Shown: one piece after another, positions 53,274-63,688 of the stretch
Layout: each line of letters opens with the position of its first letter
How positions within the stretch are numbered: position 1 is the stretch's first letter
NCBI RefSeq assembly: GCF_958979055.1
Contig: NC_084886.1
Span: 3,615,001-3,679,000, forward strand
DNA: 64,000 bases
Source: Alnus glutinosa
Taxonomy: Eukaryota; Streptophyta; Magnoliopsida; Fagales; Betulaceae
Reading direction: 5' to 3'
The notes under the pieces: model-generated
What the model saw: only the letters and a program-made list of their open reading frames with translations
Databases searched by the model: none
What the model was told of the DNA's origin: nothing
Position numbers and translations under genes: made by a program

Positions 53274-53609
53274 TCTTCTTTGAAATGCTTTGTTTAAATG
53301 GGTTTCAGACTTTCAGTTGCGAATGGAGCGGGTCGGGTACAGATAGCTGGAACCCTAACCCGGACTGAGGTGCTACTTAAACCCCAATGATAAAGCTTTT
53401 TTCTTTTTAAATTGACTGTTGTTTTTAAGAATATGCGATTAATAGAAAATATAATTTTGTATGTATTTTTAAAAATACATATGATATTGATATATTTTTA
53501 AAATATATGTCAATTTAATAAATTAAATTAAAAAAAAAAATTCTTAAAAAATTCTTAAAAAATTTGTTCAGCCCAAACAGGTTGAAATCAGAAATTCAGA
53601 ATCATCTAA
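53274..53609. other. MTOPVIB upstream region
   Basis: Immediate 5' flank of MTOPVIB; AT-rich beyond 53400. No TATA box could be singled out. The minus-strand ATG at 53274 opens a frame that overlaps the proposed start and could act as an upstream ORF if transcribed. Confidence 0.35.
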
Positions 53610-54546
53610 TGCTCCGTTTGTTTCGGCGTAAAATGATTTCCGGAAAATGATTTCGGTATTTTACGGTGTTTGGTAGGGGCGAAAATAACGGTCAACGAAA
53701 ATCATTTTCGGTTTGACCGTAAAACCTTCTTTAATTTTTGGAAAACGATTTACGGTTTTAAAAACTGTAAATCGTTTTTCAAAATTATATTCTTCGTCCT
53801 TGCACGCACGTTTGATATCTGACTGTCCAAATCCTACAATAGTCGGTCGTTCGAAAATAGGCAGCACCGGTATCCGGCATCATCAAGTCACTGGAATAAT
53901 GCCGGCGTCGGAATCTGACCACCGGAATCCTGCCGGCCGCCGGAATCCGGTTGCCGGAATACCGCCGGCCGCCGGAATCCGGCCATGGACAGAAACCTGC
54001 CGGAACCCGGCCTGATCTGACCGGATCCGGCCACTGATCCGGCCGGATCTGGCCGAAATGGCCGGGATCCGGCCACTGACCCCGCAGGATCCGGCCAGAA
54101 TGGCCGGAATCCGGCGGGATCTGACCGGATCCGGCTACTGATCTGGCCGGATCTGGCCCAAATGGACGGAATCCGGCGGGATCTGACCGGATCCGGCTAC
54201 TGATCCGGCCGGATCTGGCCCAAATGGCCGGAATCCGGCGGGATCTGACCGGATCCGGCCACTGATCCTGCCGAGATCCGGCCAAAATGACCGGATCAGG
54301 CCGGATCTGACCGGTCCAGGAGGTGTCCTGCCGGAATCCGGCAATTTTGGCCGGATCCGGCCAAACATGTTCGCCGGATTCCGGCGACGGCGACGATTCC
54401 GGCGACAGTTGCATTTTCCCTTTTCGTAATTTTTTCGTGCGAACCAAACGCCGAAAAATATTTTCGAGAAAATAATTTCTTTTGAAATTGATTTCGTCGA
54501 AAATATTTTACGACGGAAACTATTTTACGTCGAAACAAACGGAGCA
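53610..54546. mobile_element. TIR element with TAA target duplication and GC-rich tandem core
   Basis: The 937-bp element has long inverted ends: left TGCTCCGTTTGTTTCGGCGT, right complement TGCTCCGTTTGTTTCGACGT, continuing with AAAAT and beyond. Flanking TAA at 53607-53609 and 54547-54549 is a perfect 3-bp duplication, as in PIF/Harbinger elements. The core is a CCGGATCCGG-rich tandem array (53890-54400). No transposase is encoded; the long frame on the minus strand is a by-product of the repeats. Confidence 0.8.
54113..54298. repeat. 62-bp tandem repeat, three units
   Basis: Unit starts (ggcgggatctgaccggatcc) fall at 54113, 54175 and 54237, a 62-bp period with few substitutions. Diverged partial units extend upstream to about 53890. 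Units contain the BamHI-type palindrome GGATCC within CCGGATCCGG. Confidence 0.9.
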
Positions 54547-54968
54547 TAAATAATATGTTACATTCGGTTTCCCCTGTTTATCCTTTTTCCCAGGAATGGA
54601 AGGGAGTCACCGTGACGATGGTGCAAATTATAAAGAGTTGGTAGACACATCACACACGTGTACTTAAGGGTGAACATGCAGTTACCAGTACTATCTCTAA
54701 ATGCCAATCGCAACTGTTTTAGATGGTTTTTGAATTTTTGTAACCCCTATGTCTTAGACAATTAATAGTTTTAAAATAACAGCTTAGCGAAATTGGCCTT
54801 TTAGGTTTATTTTGGTGCTTTGTACCTTCTTTTAACCTCTTTTTATAGCTTATTTTAGATTGTTTTCAGCAATTTATTTTTTTAAAAAAAAAAAAAAATT
54901 AATTAGAAAGTTTCAAAATGTAACAAAGCTTAAGAATACTATTTTATGAATAAAGATCATTTTCATTA

Positions 54969-56007
54969 TGCTTCGTTTATTTTGACGTAAAATGATTTTC
55001 GTCGTAAAATAGTTTCAGGAAAGTCATTTTTTTAAAAAAAAAATTTCGCCGAAAACATTTTTCGGTGTTATTTTTTATATTTTTATTCAATCATATTAAC
55101 CTATAAAAATCAATTTATATTCAAAACATATAAATATTAATGTAAAATAATATAAAAATCACTAGAGGCGAGATTTCGGGTGTGTTTGGTAAGTAGTTGT
55201 GTTATGGAATATTTATTTGAATAGTAGTAAGAAGTGATTGATGTGATATAAAATTTGATAATGTTTTATAGAAAAGTGAAAAAGTTTTGTTTTATAGTAA
55301 ATTTTTTTATTTGAATAATAATAAAAAATAATTGATATGACATAAAAAGTATAAAAAGGTTAAAATATTTTTGACTTGATGGGCAAAAAGACAATTATGG
55401 GTAATTGGCAATGGCTTGCCAAACAGACCATTCGTCACTGACAGACAGGATTCCGGCCACTTTTACTGGATTCTAGCTATTATAGCCAGAATCTAAGATA
55501 AAGGCCGGAATTCGGACAGTCTCGTCAAAATCTGGGTTGGCTAGATTCCAGCGAAAGTGGTCGGATTCTGGCAAAAATACCAGAATCCGGCCAAAACTGC
55601 CAGAATCCGGCCCAAAACGGCCGGACTCCGGCATACTGGCCGGAAACTGCTAGAACTGTTGGAATTCGGCTGTTCTGGCTAGATTGGTGGCCGGAATACG
55701 ATCAGTTTGGTCGTCAGAATTTGGGTCGAACGGATTCCGTTGCCAGATTCCGGCGATATTGACCTAAGGTTGTCGGATTTCGGTACCGGCAAGATTTTGA
55801 TGATGGTCGACTGCTTTAACGTGAAGGTCAACTGTGTCGTTTAAAAGGGATCGAATGCGTCTTGTGTCTTTTTTCGAAATTCACAAAGCATTTTTTGTCA
55901 AACAGAAATTATTTCCCGGTTAACTATTATTTTCGCCCCTACCAAATACTAGAAAAATGTCAAAATCATTTTTCAGAAAATCATTTTACGCTGAAACAAA
56001 CTGAGCA
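54969..56007. mobile_element. Second, older copy of the TAA-type TIR element
   Basis: The left end TGCTTCGTTTATTTTGACGT and right complement TGCTCAGTTTGTTTCAGCGT match the ends of 53610-54546. The copy is followed by TAA and preceded by TTA. The interior holds degraded 'ccggaatccggcc' repeats (about 55440-55760) and is interrupted by the MITE at 55178-55429. Overall divergence suggests an older insertion than its neighbour. Confidence 0.7.
55178..55429. repeat. MITE nested in the second TIR element, copy B
   Basis: A 252-bp insert with inverted ends: GGGTGTGTTTGGTAAGTAGTTG-like left and complement GGTCTGTTTGGCAAGCCATTG-like right. The interior is shared with 719-945. It is non-coding. Confidence 0.6.
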
Positions 56008-57096
56008 TAAACTCAAAATAAAAATCATATATCAAAACATTAAAAACAATATCGTTTTATGTGTGTATATATTATTAACTTCTCTTCTTTTCTTTTTTCT
56101 TTTTTCTTTTTTTTTTTTTTTTTTTTTCTATCTTTAAAATCGTTATTCGAACAGTTTTTTTCAACACCTTATAAAGCAAATTAAGTCCTTAAAAATCAAA
56201 ATACCCTTTTTTCTCAAATCAATCATTTTGTCACGATGCTGTCCAGATAGTTATGGAAGCTTGGTCACATCACTCATTACTCAACATAAAATTATATTCA
56301 TACCCTTTTTTCTTAAACATATATATAGAGAAGGGTGCCTATGAACCTTATGATTTTTTTTTTTTTTTTTTAAATTGTTAAAAAAAAATGGTATGATTGT
56401 AATTTTATATTGAATGACACGGCCAATTGATAATGTTTGATTGTGTGGACAGTAGGTGGTGGATGGATTAATTTTAATTATTTAAATATTAAAACAACAA
56501 ATTTATTAACTAACTTTAAAAAAATGCTATTTCTTAAATTTCTGTTTAATTCTAACAATTTTTTAAAATATTAATCATTAAATATGCATTATGTAACATT
56601 CATGCATAGAAAAACAAATTTAATGATTAGGTTTTTAAGAGTTGAATAGAAATTAGAAAAGTAATAGGTCTCAACTAAAAATTATCATAAAAATTGAAGG
56701 ACTGAATTTTAAGTTTATGCAACGACCTCGCCGCCTCGGGGTAAAAGCATTCGGTTAGTTGGGCTTCTTTCGCACAGATGCTGTAGTATAAAACGGTGCC
56801 GTGAGAGTTTTATAATGCATGATTTAAAAAGTTAAAATAGGACGGCGTTAACGGCGTGAGTTGAAGTGAGTTGAGTGATTAAACTCTATCAGCATCGTTT
56901 GTTAGTAGCTCAAAAAAAACAAAAAACAAAAAACAAAAAAGAAGAAGAAACATATGAACACCAAAAACCCAGTTCATCCACTGAACCAACGAACAACAAG
57001 GAACTCCAAAACTTTTCAAAAAAAAAAAAAAAAAGGAACTCCAAAAACCAGCACAAACAAAAAGAGATAAAAGAAAGGGTTACAAGCTCACCAAAT

Positions 57097-57560
57097 TCAA
57101 AGAGCTTTGTGTATATCCTCATCCCCACTGAACGTAAATGCACCGCCCTCTTCCAAATTCAAGACCTTGACGACCCCATCTTCCGCCAAGAGTGCGTACC
57201 TTCGGGATCTCACGCCCAACCCCACGGGCCACGGGCTGACGGGGTTGTCGCTCAGATCGAGCTCGCACCCGATGGCTCTGGTGAAGTCGCCGTTCCCATC
57301 GGACAGCAGAGCACCTCGTCGTTGATATTGAGGTTCTCCTTCCAAGCTTTCATGACGAAGGCGTCATTGACCGAAATGCAAACGATGGTGTTGACCCCTT
57401 TGGCCTTGAGCTACTTGGACTTGACGACGAAGCCCGGGAGGTGCTTCTGGGAGCAGGTGGGGGTGAAGGCACCGGGGACAGCCAAGAGGATGGCCTTCTC
57501 TTGTTCTTGGTGAGGTCGGAGATGGTGGTGGTCTGGAGCTCGTCGGCGGGGTTGAGAAAA
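57097..57560 (-). pseudogene. Type II peroxiredoxin (PRXII-like) pseudogene fragment
   Basis: Minus-strand reading gives [11 protein letters not shown], then [20 protein letters not shown] with the peroxidatic Cys in the P-x3-T-P-T-C context. It continues with [58 protein letters not shown] and a terminal KAL-stop. This is nearly the whole catalytic domain of the plastid/mitochondrial type II class. It is inactive: there is a frameshift upstream of LLAVPG, an in-frame stop after FVVKSK, an extra base block before LLSDGNG, and a short duplication within [12 protein letters not shown]. It lies within the TIR element at 56761-58399. Confidence 0.85.
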
Positions 57561-57778
57561 CGGTGCTGTTATTTTTGAAGCTCCTTGTTCTTCGTTGGTT
57601 CAGTGGATGAACTGGTTTTTTGGAGTTCCTTATTCTATGTGCTCTGGACAAAATAGCCTTTGTTCTTGTATATTATTCGCTTCCTGCTTCTATTTCTTCT
57701 CCCTTGAGCATCTTCAATAACACCGACCCATAGAGCCTAGGCTCTTTCTCTCTGTATGGAATATATTACACGGAGAAA

Positions 57779-58152
57779 ATGCAACATCATGGTGGGTTGG
57801 GATTCCGTGAGTACGTGGATGCTCCAGAGAAAGAGTGCTACAAGATCCAGATGTTTCAGCGTGAGCTGTCTCTCAGCCTAGAGCTTGTGACCCAAGGTAT
57901 TGGCTTCTTCTTCTTTTCTTTTGTTGGGTTTTTTTTATTTTTTTTTTTATTTTTTTAATGGTTGAATTAATGGTATTTAATTTGTGTGATCGATTTTTGA
58001 TTATTTGTGGGTTTGTGCGTGTCTGTAGCTATTGAGACGTGTCGGCAACAGTTGTTGGGGACGACAACGGAGAACAACTTGCATGGGCAGTCTGAGAGTT
58101 CGGAGCAAACGACATCGAATAAAGTCCCTCCTCCGGTGTTCGAGGAGTTCTT
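57779..58152 (+). pseudogene. HHO/NIGT1 (MYB-type regulator) N-terminal gene fragment
   Basis: Exon-like 57779-57896 encodes an N-terminus with FREYVDAPEKECYKIQMFQR and ELSLSLELVTQ. A GT-AG intron (57897-58028) follows, then 58029-58152 encodes AIETCRQQLLG, the segment SESSEQTT and VPPPVFEEFF. This matches the N-terminal conserved region (hydrophobic/EAR-like part before the MYB-like domain) of the HRS1 HOMOLOG family of nitrate/phosphate-responsive repressors. The MYB domain is absent. Whether the fragment is transcribed is unknown. Confidence 0.75.
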
Positions 58153-58399
58153 TGTTGGTTCAATAGATGAACTAGTTTTTGAAGTTCCTGGTATATTTTT
58201 TTTTTGAGCTACTAACAAAATGATGCTGTTAGAGTTGATCCTTCAACTCAACTCACGCCGTTAACGCCGTCCTATTTAAAGTCATGCATTATAAAACTCC
58301 CACTAGGCAATAGCTGTTGGTAAGGCGTGCTGTAGTCTAAAACAATGCCGTTTTAGACTACAGCATCTATGCGGTACTTTTTAGTACCGCATAGAAGCC

Positions 58400-58403
58400 G
58401 GAT

Positions 58404-58443
<40 letters not shown>

Positions 58444-58904
58444 AAGTCCACATCATTCAATATTTATTTTTCTTTATTTTTTTTTTATTTTTCTTTATTT
58501 TTTTTTTTGGTAAGTAAATCATTTAATATTATTGACTTTTTGTTGATTGTTACCTGTGATTAACCTATCATGCGGTTGTACTCTCTTTCCCGTTCGAAAG
58601 TCAAAAAAGGCTAAAGAAATTGGAAATGGCGAGTGACAGGGACTGCGCCAATAAACACTCCTCTAAAAGAGAGAAACGCGTCGCACGAAATCCCCGTATC
58701 CCCATTAATTATTTAACCGGTCTATTCTATTTCCTCCTCCCAAGTCCTAGAACGTGTGTAATGTGTATAGTGCTGCGTTGGGAAGCAGCCAGGGGTTAGG
58801 TACAGAGCTGTTGCATATTTATTTCAGGCCCACCAAGCTCAGAATCAGCGCCCAGTTCAGAGTCGAATACGAGAGAGAGAGAGAGAGAGAGAGAGCGAGG
58901 AAAA
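58400..58904. other. Pantothenate kinase promoter and leader
   Basis: AT microsatellite (58405-58440), then a T-rich tract that includes a probable short LINE-tail insertion (58465-58517, flanked by atcattcaatatt and atcatttaatatt). The proximal promoter follows. A (GA)13 tract at 58871-58896 lies just upstream of the ATG and is probably in the 5' UTR. Confidence 0.5.
58871..58896 (+). repeat. (GA)n tract in probable 5' UTR
   Basis: About 13 GA units end 9 bases before the start codon. GA/CT leader repeats bind BPC/GAGA-binding proteins in plants; a role here is conjecture. Confidence 0.85.
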
Positions 58905-61900
58905 ATGGATCCAAAAGAGGTTGAAATTCCAGGGAATTCCGACCCAAACCAACCCGGTGGTCGAATATCTCATTTGGCTCTGGATATCGGAGGTGATTCT
59001 TCCACTCGAGAAGTTTTCTTTTCAATTCCCGTGAATTTCTTGTTCCTTTGTGTAATTGTATGTACTTATGTATTTGATTTCCTCAATTCAATTACGTGTT
59101 ACATGGTACAGTGAGGGGCACTTCGAAGGTATCTAAAATCCGTTATTGAGTCAAAGAAGTTCTCGAGATTCAAAATTGAATTGCTAGAATACTTATTTGG
59201 CTCTGAATTTCGTCGTTGTGATCACGTTTATTAATCTGCTTTTACAGTAGTGAGACTGCCTCTTGATGACCTCTATTCTCAGTTGTGATATTAAATTCGT
59301 AACCGTAATATTTATGTTCGTATAAAATCCCATGCGAATTGAAATAATATTGGTGTTTGTTGGCAGGTTCTCTCATTAAGTTGGTGTATTTCTCAACGAA
59401 TTATGACGCTGATGATGAGGTGGGGAGGTCGGGAAAGAAAAGTCTTGGGGTTCCTAATGGTAATAGGGACTATCCAGTTCTCAAAGGGAGGCTCCATTTT
59501 GTGAAGTTCGAAACGAGCAAGATCAATGATTGCTTAGATTTTATACAAACCAAGCAGCTTCATCTTGGTGGTATGTGTGCCCCTGCACTTACATGTTATT
59601 GCTACTTCGGTAACTATTTTTTCCTAAAAGTGACCAAACTTGTGGTACATTTGGAGCCGTGTTGAAGGAAGAGCGATTTTTTTTTTAAAGGACACTAAGA
59701 ACAACTTAGCTGAAATAATCATGTGGATGTTCAAGATCAGCTGAGCTGAATATCAAGCTTGAGTTGAGTTTGAGTGTGATCTGAGCTCAAAATAACCTTT
59801 TGAAGCTTGTTTCGTATATGTTTGATTGAGCTTGAGCTTGTTCATAGCCTAACCCAGCTGATGAATCAGCCTGATACATCATCAAATGCTTGTCAGAATC
59901 TCACAGTTCTAATTTACCAAGGCAACTAAATTTTTACAATATACTCTAGAGCTTAAAGAAACCTTCACTGTATGTCACTGACTTTCTATTGTAAACTTTG
60001 GGTGAGTCTCTTTGGAAACTCCTTGAAGCTATCTAAATTGGTCATGGTCTAATCTACTTGATCCGAGTTTTGCTCTAGCCTGGCAGATACAGGTACTTGA
60101 GCTTAACTTTGATTGGTTAGAAGCTCCTTGAAAACCAAACCCACTCTTCTCGCCTAGTCTAGATGCGCTTAACAGCCCTGCACTGCTTTCATCATCAGTT
60201 TTTATATAATTCCTAAAAGACATATGTAGCACCTGCATTTTCATGGAAAATTATTCTTAAGGTGAAGTATGTTATAACAGTCTGATTTTCAAAGAAAAAA
60301 TTCCCATTATGTTGGCATTCAGTGTATGCAAAAATATTTTCTCAATCCTTGCGATATAGATTAGGACGCTGCTAATTTATGGTAATTTTTTCTTGAATTT
60401 GCTTTCTGATGCTCTTTCACTCTTCATGATGTTTCTGCTACTTCTGGTCATTCTGCTTATATTTGAAAATGAATTCAGGATACCAGAATCTTGAGGCTCC
60501 TCCAACTGACAAGAGCATAATTAAGGTAAAAATTATTCTTTAACATTACCATACTATTATTTTGAAGTAGTTGGGTCAAATTAGTTCCACTTTTTTATTG
60601 TCTAGATAGGAGCTAGATATCTTTTCATGATTTACTGGCGAAATAGCACATGTAATGCTTGTGCAGAAGAATGGGTGCATTTGGAGAGAGATTATGTAGT
60701 GAGAAACTAGGTTTTATGGTATGTACTTATTTAAACTTATTTACTACTTAATGTCTCTGAGAAGGCCACAGGCGGTGGGGCATACAAGTATGCGGATCTC
60801 TTCAAAGAAAAGCTTGGCATCAGTCTTGACAAGGAGGATGAAATGGACTGTCTTGTTGGTGGAATTAACTTTTTACTTAAGGTGTGACCCTAATACCAAA
60901 TGCAAATTTTGGTATGTACAACTTATTTTCTCTCCTTTATATATGACAAAGTGAAGTCCTCTCATATATTACTTAGTCGCTTGCGCTTCATTTATTTTGA
61001 GCACTGTTATTCTGATTCTTCTCAAATACACATTCATTTGCATCAAACAAACTATAATTTGTTTGGGGGAGGGGAATGGGTGAAGAAATGTTTGTATTGT
61101 TTCAAATGTCTGCATGACAAGCGTACAACCATTATTGATATTAAAATTATCTCGTTCATGTTTTAAAGCAAGTGCTTCATTGCATCTCTTTTCTTGTTTG
61201 CCTTACCAATGTCTTGGCTGATAGTGTCAGCTGGATCTATATATTTTTTGAGTAGGCAGTTCATCAAGAAGCATTTACATACATGGAAGGGCAGAAGGAG
61301 TTTGTGCAGATTGACCATAATGATTTGTACCCCTACCTCCTCGTTAATATCGGGTCTGGTGTCAGCATGCTCAAGGTATTGTAGTTATATTATTCACTTC
61401 ACTTACTGCTTTAGTTTCATGCTCTTAAAACTTTTCACTTGTTATTTGATCATAATGATTTGTACTCATATTCCTTGTTAATTTCTGTCCTGTGCTTATA
61501 TAGGTGGATGGAGACGGGAAGTTTGAGCGTGTGAGTGGAACAAGTGTTGGTGGTGGCACTTTTTGGGGTTTGGGAAGGCTCTTAACAAATTGCAAGAGGT
61601 AATTGCTATGTTATCTTATCTCAGTATGATGATTGATCTTCTTATTGTATAGTTTTTAATTCACAGACCACAAATTTCTTTTTTACTGCCTCAGTTTTGA
61701 TGAGTTGCTGAAATTAAGTCATCAGGGAAATAATAGAGTGATAGACATGCTTGTTGGGGACATCTTTGGTGGAATGGACTATTCAAAGGTGAATATTCTT
61801 CATAGACAGGTCTTTGCTTTAATTTAGGTTTCTGAGAGCTTGCTGGTTTTGGTGCTTGTGTGCTTCAAGTTGAAATTTTAATGAAAATTGGTCTAATTTA

Positions 61901-63688
61901 GTAGATGATGATGAGAGATTTTTAGTTTTGTCTTATGATTATTAACTGCACTGTCCCCCTCCTAATGCCAACAGATTGGCCTTTCATCAACAACTATTGC
62001 TTCTAGCTTTGGCAAGGCAATTTCTGATAATAAAGAACTTGAAGATTACAGACCCGAGGATCTTGCCCGGTCACTCTTAAGAATGATTTCAAATAACATT
62101 GGACAGGTCAGTTTTAGTGCGACAGATTTCTTGTTTGCCTATATAGTGTGAAGTGCAGAAGTAGTGATGTGTGTCTGTCTATACTGGAAGAAGAAAAATT
62201 AAGAATTAATATTTTCCTGTATTAAGAATTTTGGAAATCATTTTTGGACCAACCCTAGACTTTAATTTAATTTATTTTTTATTAAGCTGTCCCAATCCAA
62301 TCCTTGACAGAAATTTGTCGTCACTCCTGTCCATTAGTTCTCTTCCATCTGTTGCTGAAGCTTGGTAGCCAACTGATTACCAAACCAGCCAAGATTTGCC
62401 AGTGGAAACCTATTTTCATAACACATTTAACGCATAGTTAATGTTTTTTTTCCCCTCTTGCTTACATATTCCGTCTACCGAAAGTAAAAAAGCTGAACTC
62501 TTGAAGTCGTCTGTGCAGTAAAGAACAATCTGCTCAAATGAGCTACTTCAAAATTGATACTTTGTTTGCGACGTTGTGAAATTTATATTTTACAATTCCT
62601 TCACAAACTTTGTAATCATCTCATTTTTTTGCTATATATTGTTCTCTTCGCATATTCAAGCATTTCGTAACATGTTTCTGCTTTTCTTTCTTGCTTATTA
62701 TTTTTATGAGTTTCTCCATTTGATTTTATTTTCTATATGCTTGTCAATTTTGAACATTTCTTTTTCGTACTGCCTATAAATTAATATGTAACAAAAACAG
62801 AAGAGCGTGTTATCTTTGTCAAAACTATCTTGCTATATGGGTATATTGGGATGTAGTATGTGAGGCTTCCGTTCTTCATTCATCTCCTTTCATGTTCTTA
62901 AAGTAATCCCCTTGGATTTTGGGAACTTCAAATTTTTCTAAGTGTTCGTTTTCAGTGGCAAACCTTGGATTCAGGCTGTACTTAGACTAGACCACTCTAG
63001 AACTTAATGATATTTAACAGTATAACAAAACCATAAGAATGGTATCCTGAAATCTTAATTATATTTGCTGATCAGGCATCCTTGGTGTGCCCGACACATT
63101 AGTTATTCTACCTTTCATTTATTTACTACTAGATAGGTGTAGTTTAAATTTGGCATTGCAATTCATTTGTGCATCAACAATATCAACGAGTCTGAAATTT
63201 TACAGAAGCAGGCTGGTGTCCAGGGTTTTACTTTTACTTTTTTATTTTTGTGGTCTTGAAAATGGTGTTGAACGCCCCTTCGTCAGAAAACCATTCTAGA
63301 ATCGAGGGTTGGAAGCATATTTGCTTAACCAAGTTGATATTCCTTTGCCATGCCTGGAGATAGTAACACTGTTTTCCATTTCCTACGTATCCCTAAAAAT
63401 GCAATTTGTAATCCATGATTCTTCTTTGTCCAAAACAAAATGACAACTTGTTTCCTCTTTTTTTCTCAGAATTGTATTGTGCAATTTTTTTTAATTCCTC
63501 CTGAAATCATTAAAATTATATAGTTGACTGTCATAGTGTTTCTAATATTATTTTAGTTTATTTTATTACTTTCAGATCTCCTACTTGAATGCACTCCGAT
63601 TTGGGCTCAAGCGGATATTTTTTGGAGGATTTTTTATTCGGGGTCACACTTATACCATGGACACAATTTCGGTTGCAGTTCACTTCTG
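58905..63688 (+). CDS. PANK: Pantothenate kinase (type II), 3' end beyond window
   Basis: It catalyses ATP-dependent phosphorylation of pantothenate, the first step of coenzyme A synthesis. Nine exons are visible: 58905-58992, 59367-59570, 60479-60525, 60765-60881, 61256-61375, 61504-61598, 61695-61788, 61975-62106 and 63576-63688. They give 336 residues and end in phase 2. Motifs: nucleotide-binding DIGGSLIK (27-34), [53 protein letters not shown] and [20 protein letters not shown]. The final exon (normally beginning after HFW with SKGEA-like residues) is not in the window. Roughly 40-50 residues should remain if this is the single-domain form; the two-domain form with a DUF89 tail cannot be excluded. 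Confidence 0.95.

Larger units (their letters stand above)
56761..58399. mobile_element. Pack-type TIR element carrying pieces of two plant genes
   Basis: Long terminal inverted repeats lie at 56761-56911 and 58205-58399. The left contains 'gggcttctttcgcacagatg', 'ttataatgcatgattt' and 'ggacggcgttaacggcgtg'; the right carries the complements in the same order, plus a hairpin-forming insertion. Between them are a broken peroxiredoxin sequence (57097-57560, minus) and an HHO/NIGT1-like two-exon fragment with its intron (57779-58152, plus). A retained intron argues for DNA-level capture. No transposase is present. TIR length and gene capture recall Pack-MULEs, but no 9-bp target duplication could be identified. 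Confidence 0.7.

Noticed and set aside
52879-53274. 131-residue minus-strand frame beginning MNAGARESELL
   Set aside because: It reads through the MTOPVIB first intron in a register that does not match the conserved exon 2 frame. The spliced frame starting at 53213 fits the family.
54113-54298. Regular repeats reminiscent of a CRISPR array
   Set aside because: Units are contiguous with no unique spacers, and the DNA is a plant nuclear transposon.
53785-54447. 220-residue minus-strand frame
   Set aside because: It is produced by the GC-rich tandem repeats inside a TIR element; there is no domain, and composition is dominated by repeat words.
56875-57513. 212-residue plus-strand frame
   Set aside because: It is the antisense of the peroxiredoxin fragment joined to A-rich DNA (long Lys/Gln/Asn runs). 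The minus strand carries the recognisable protein.
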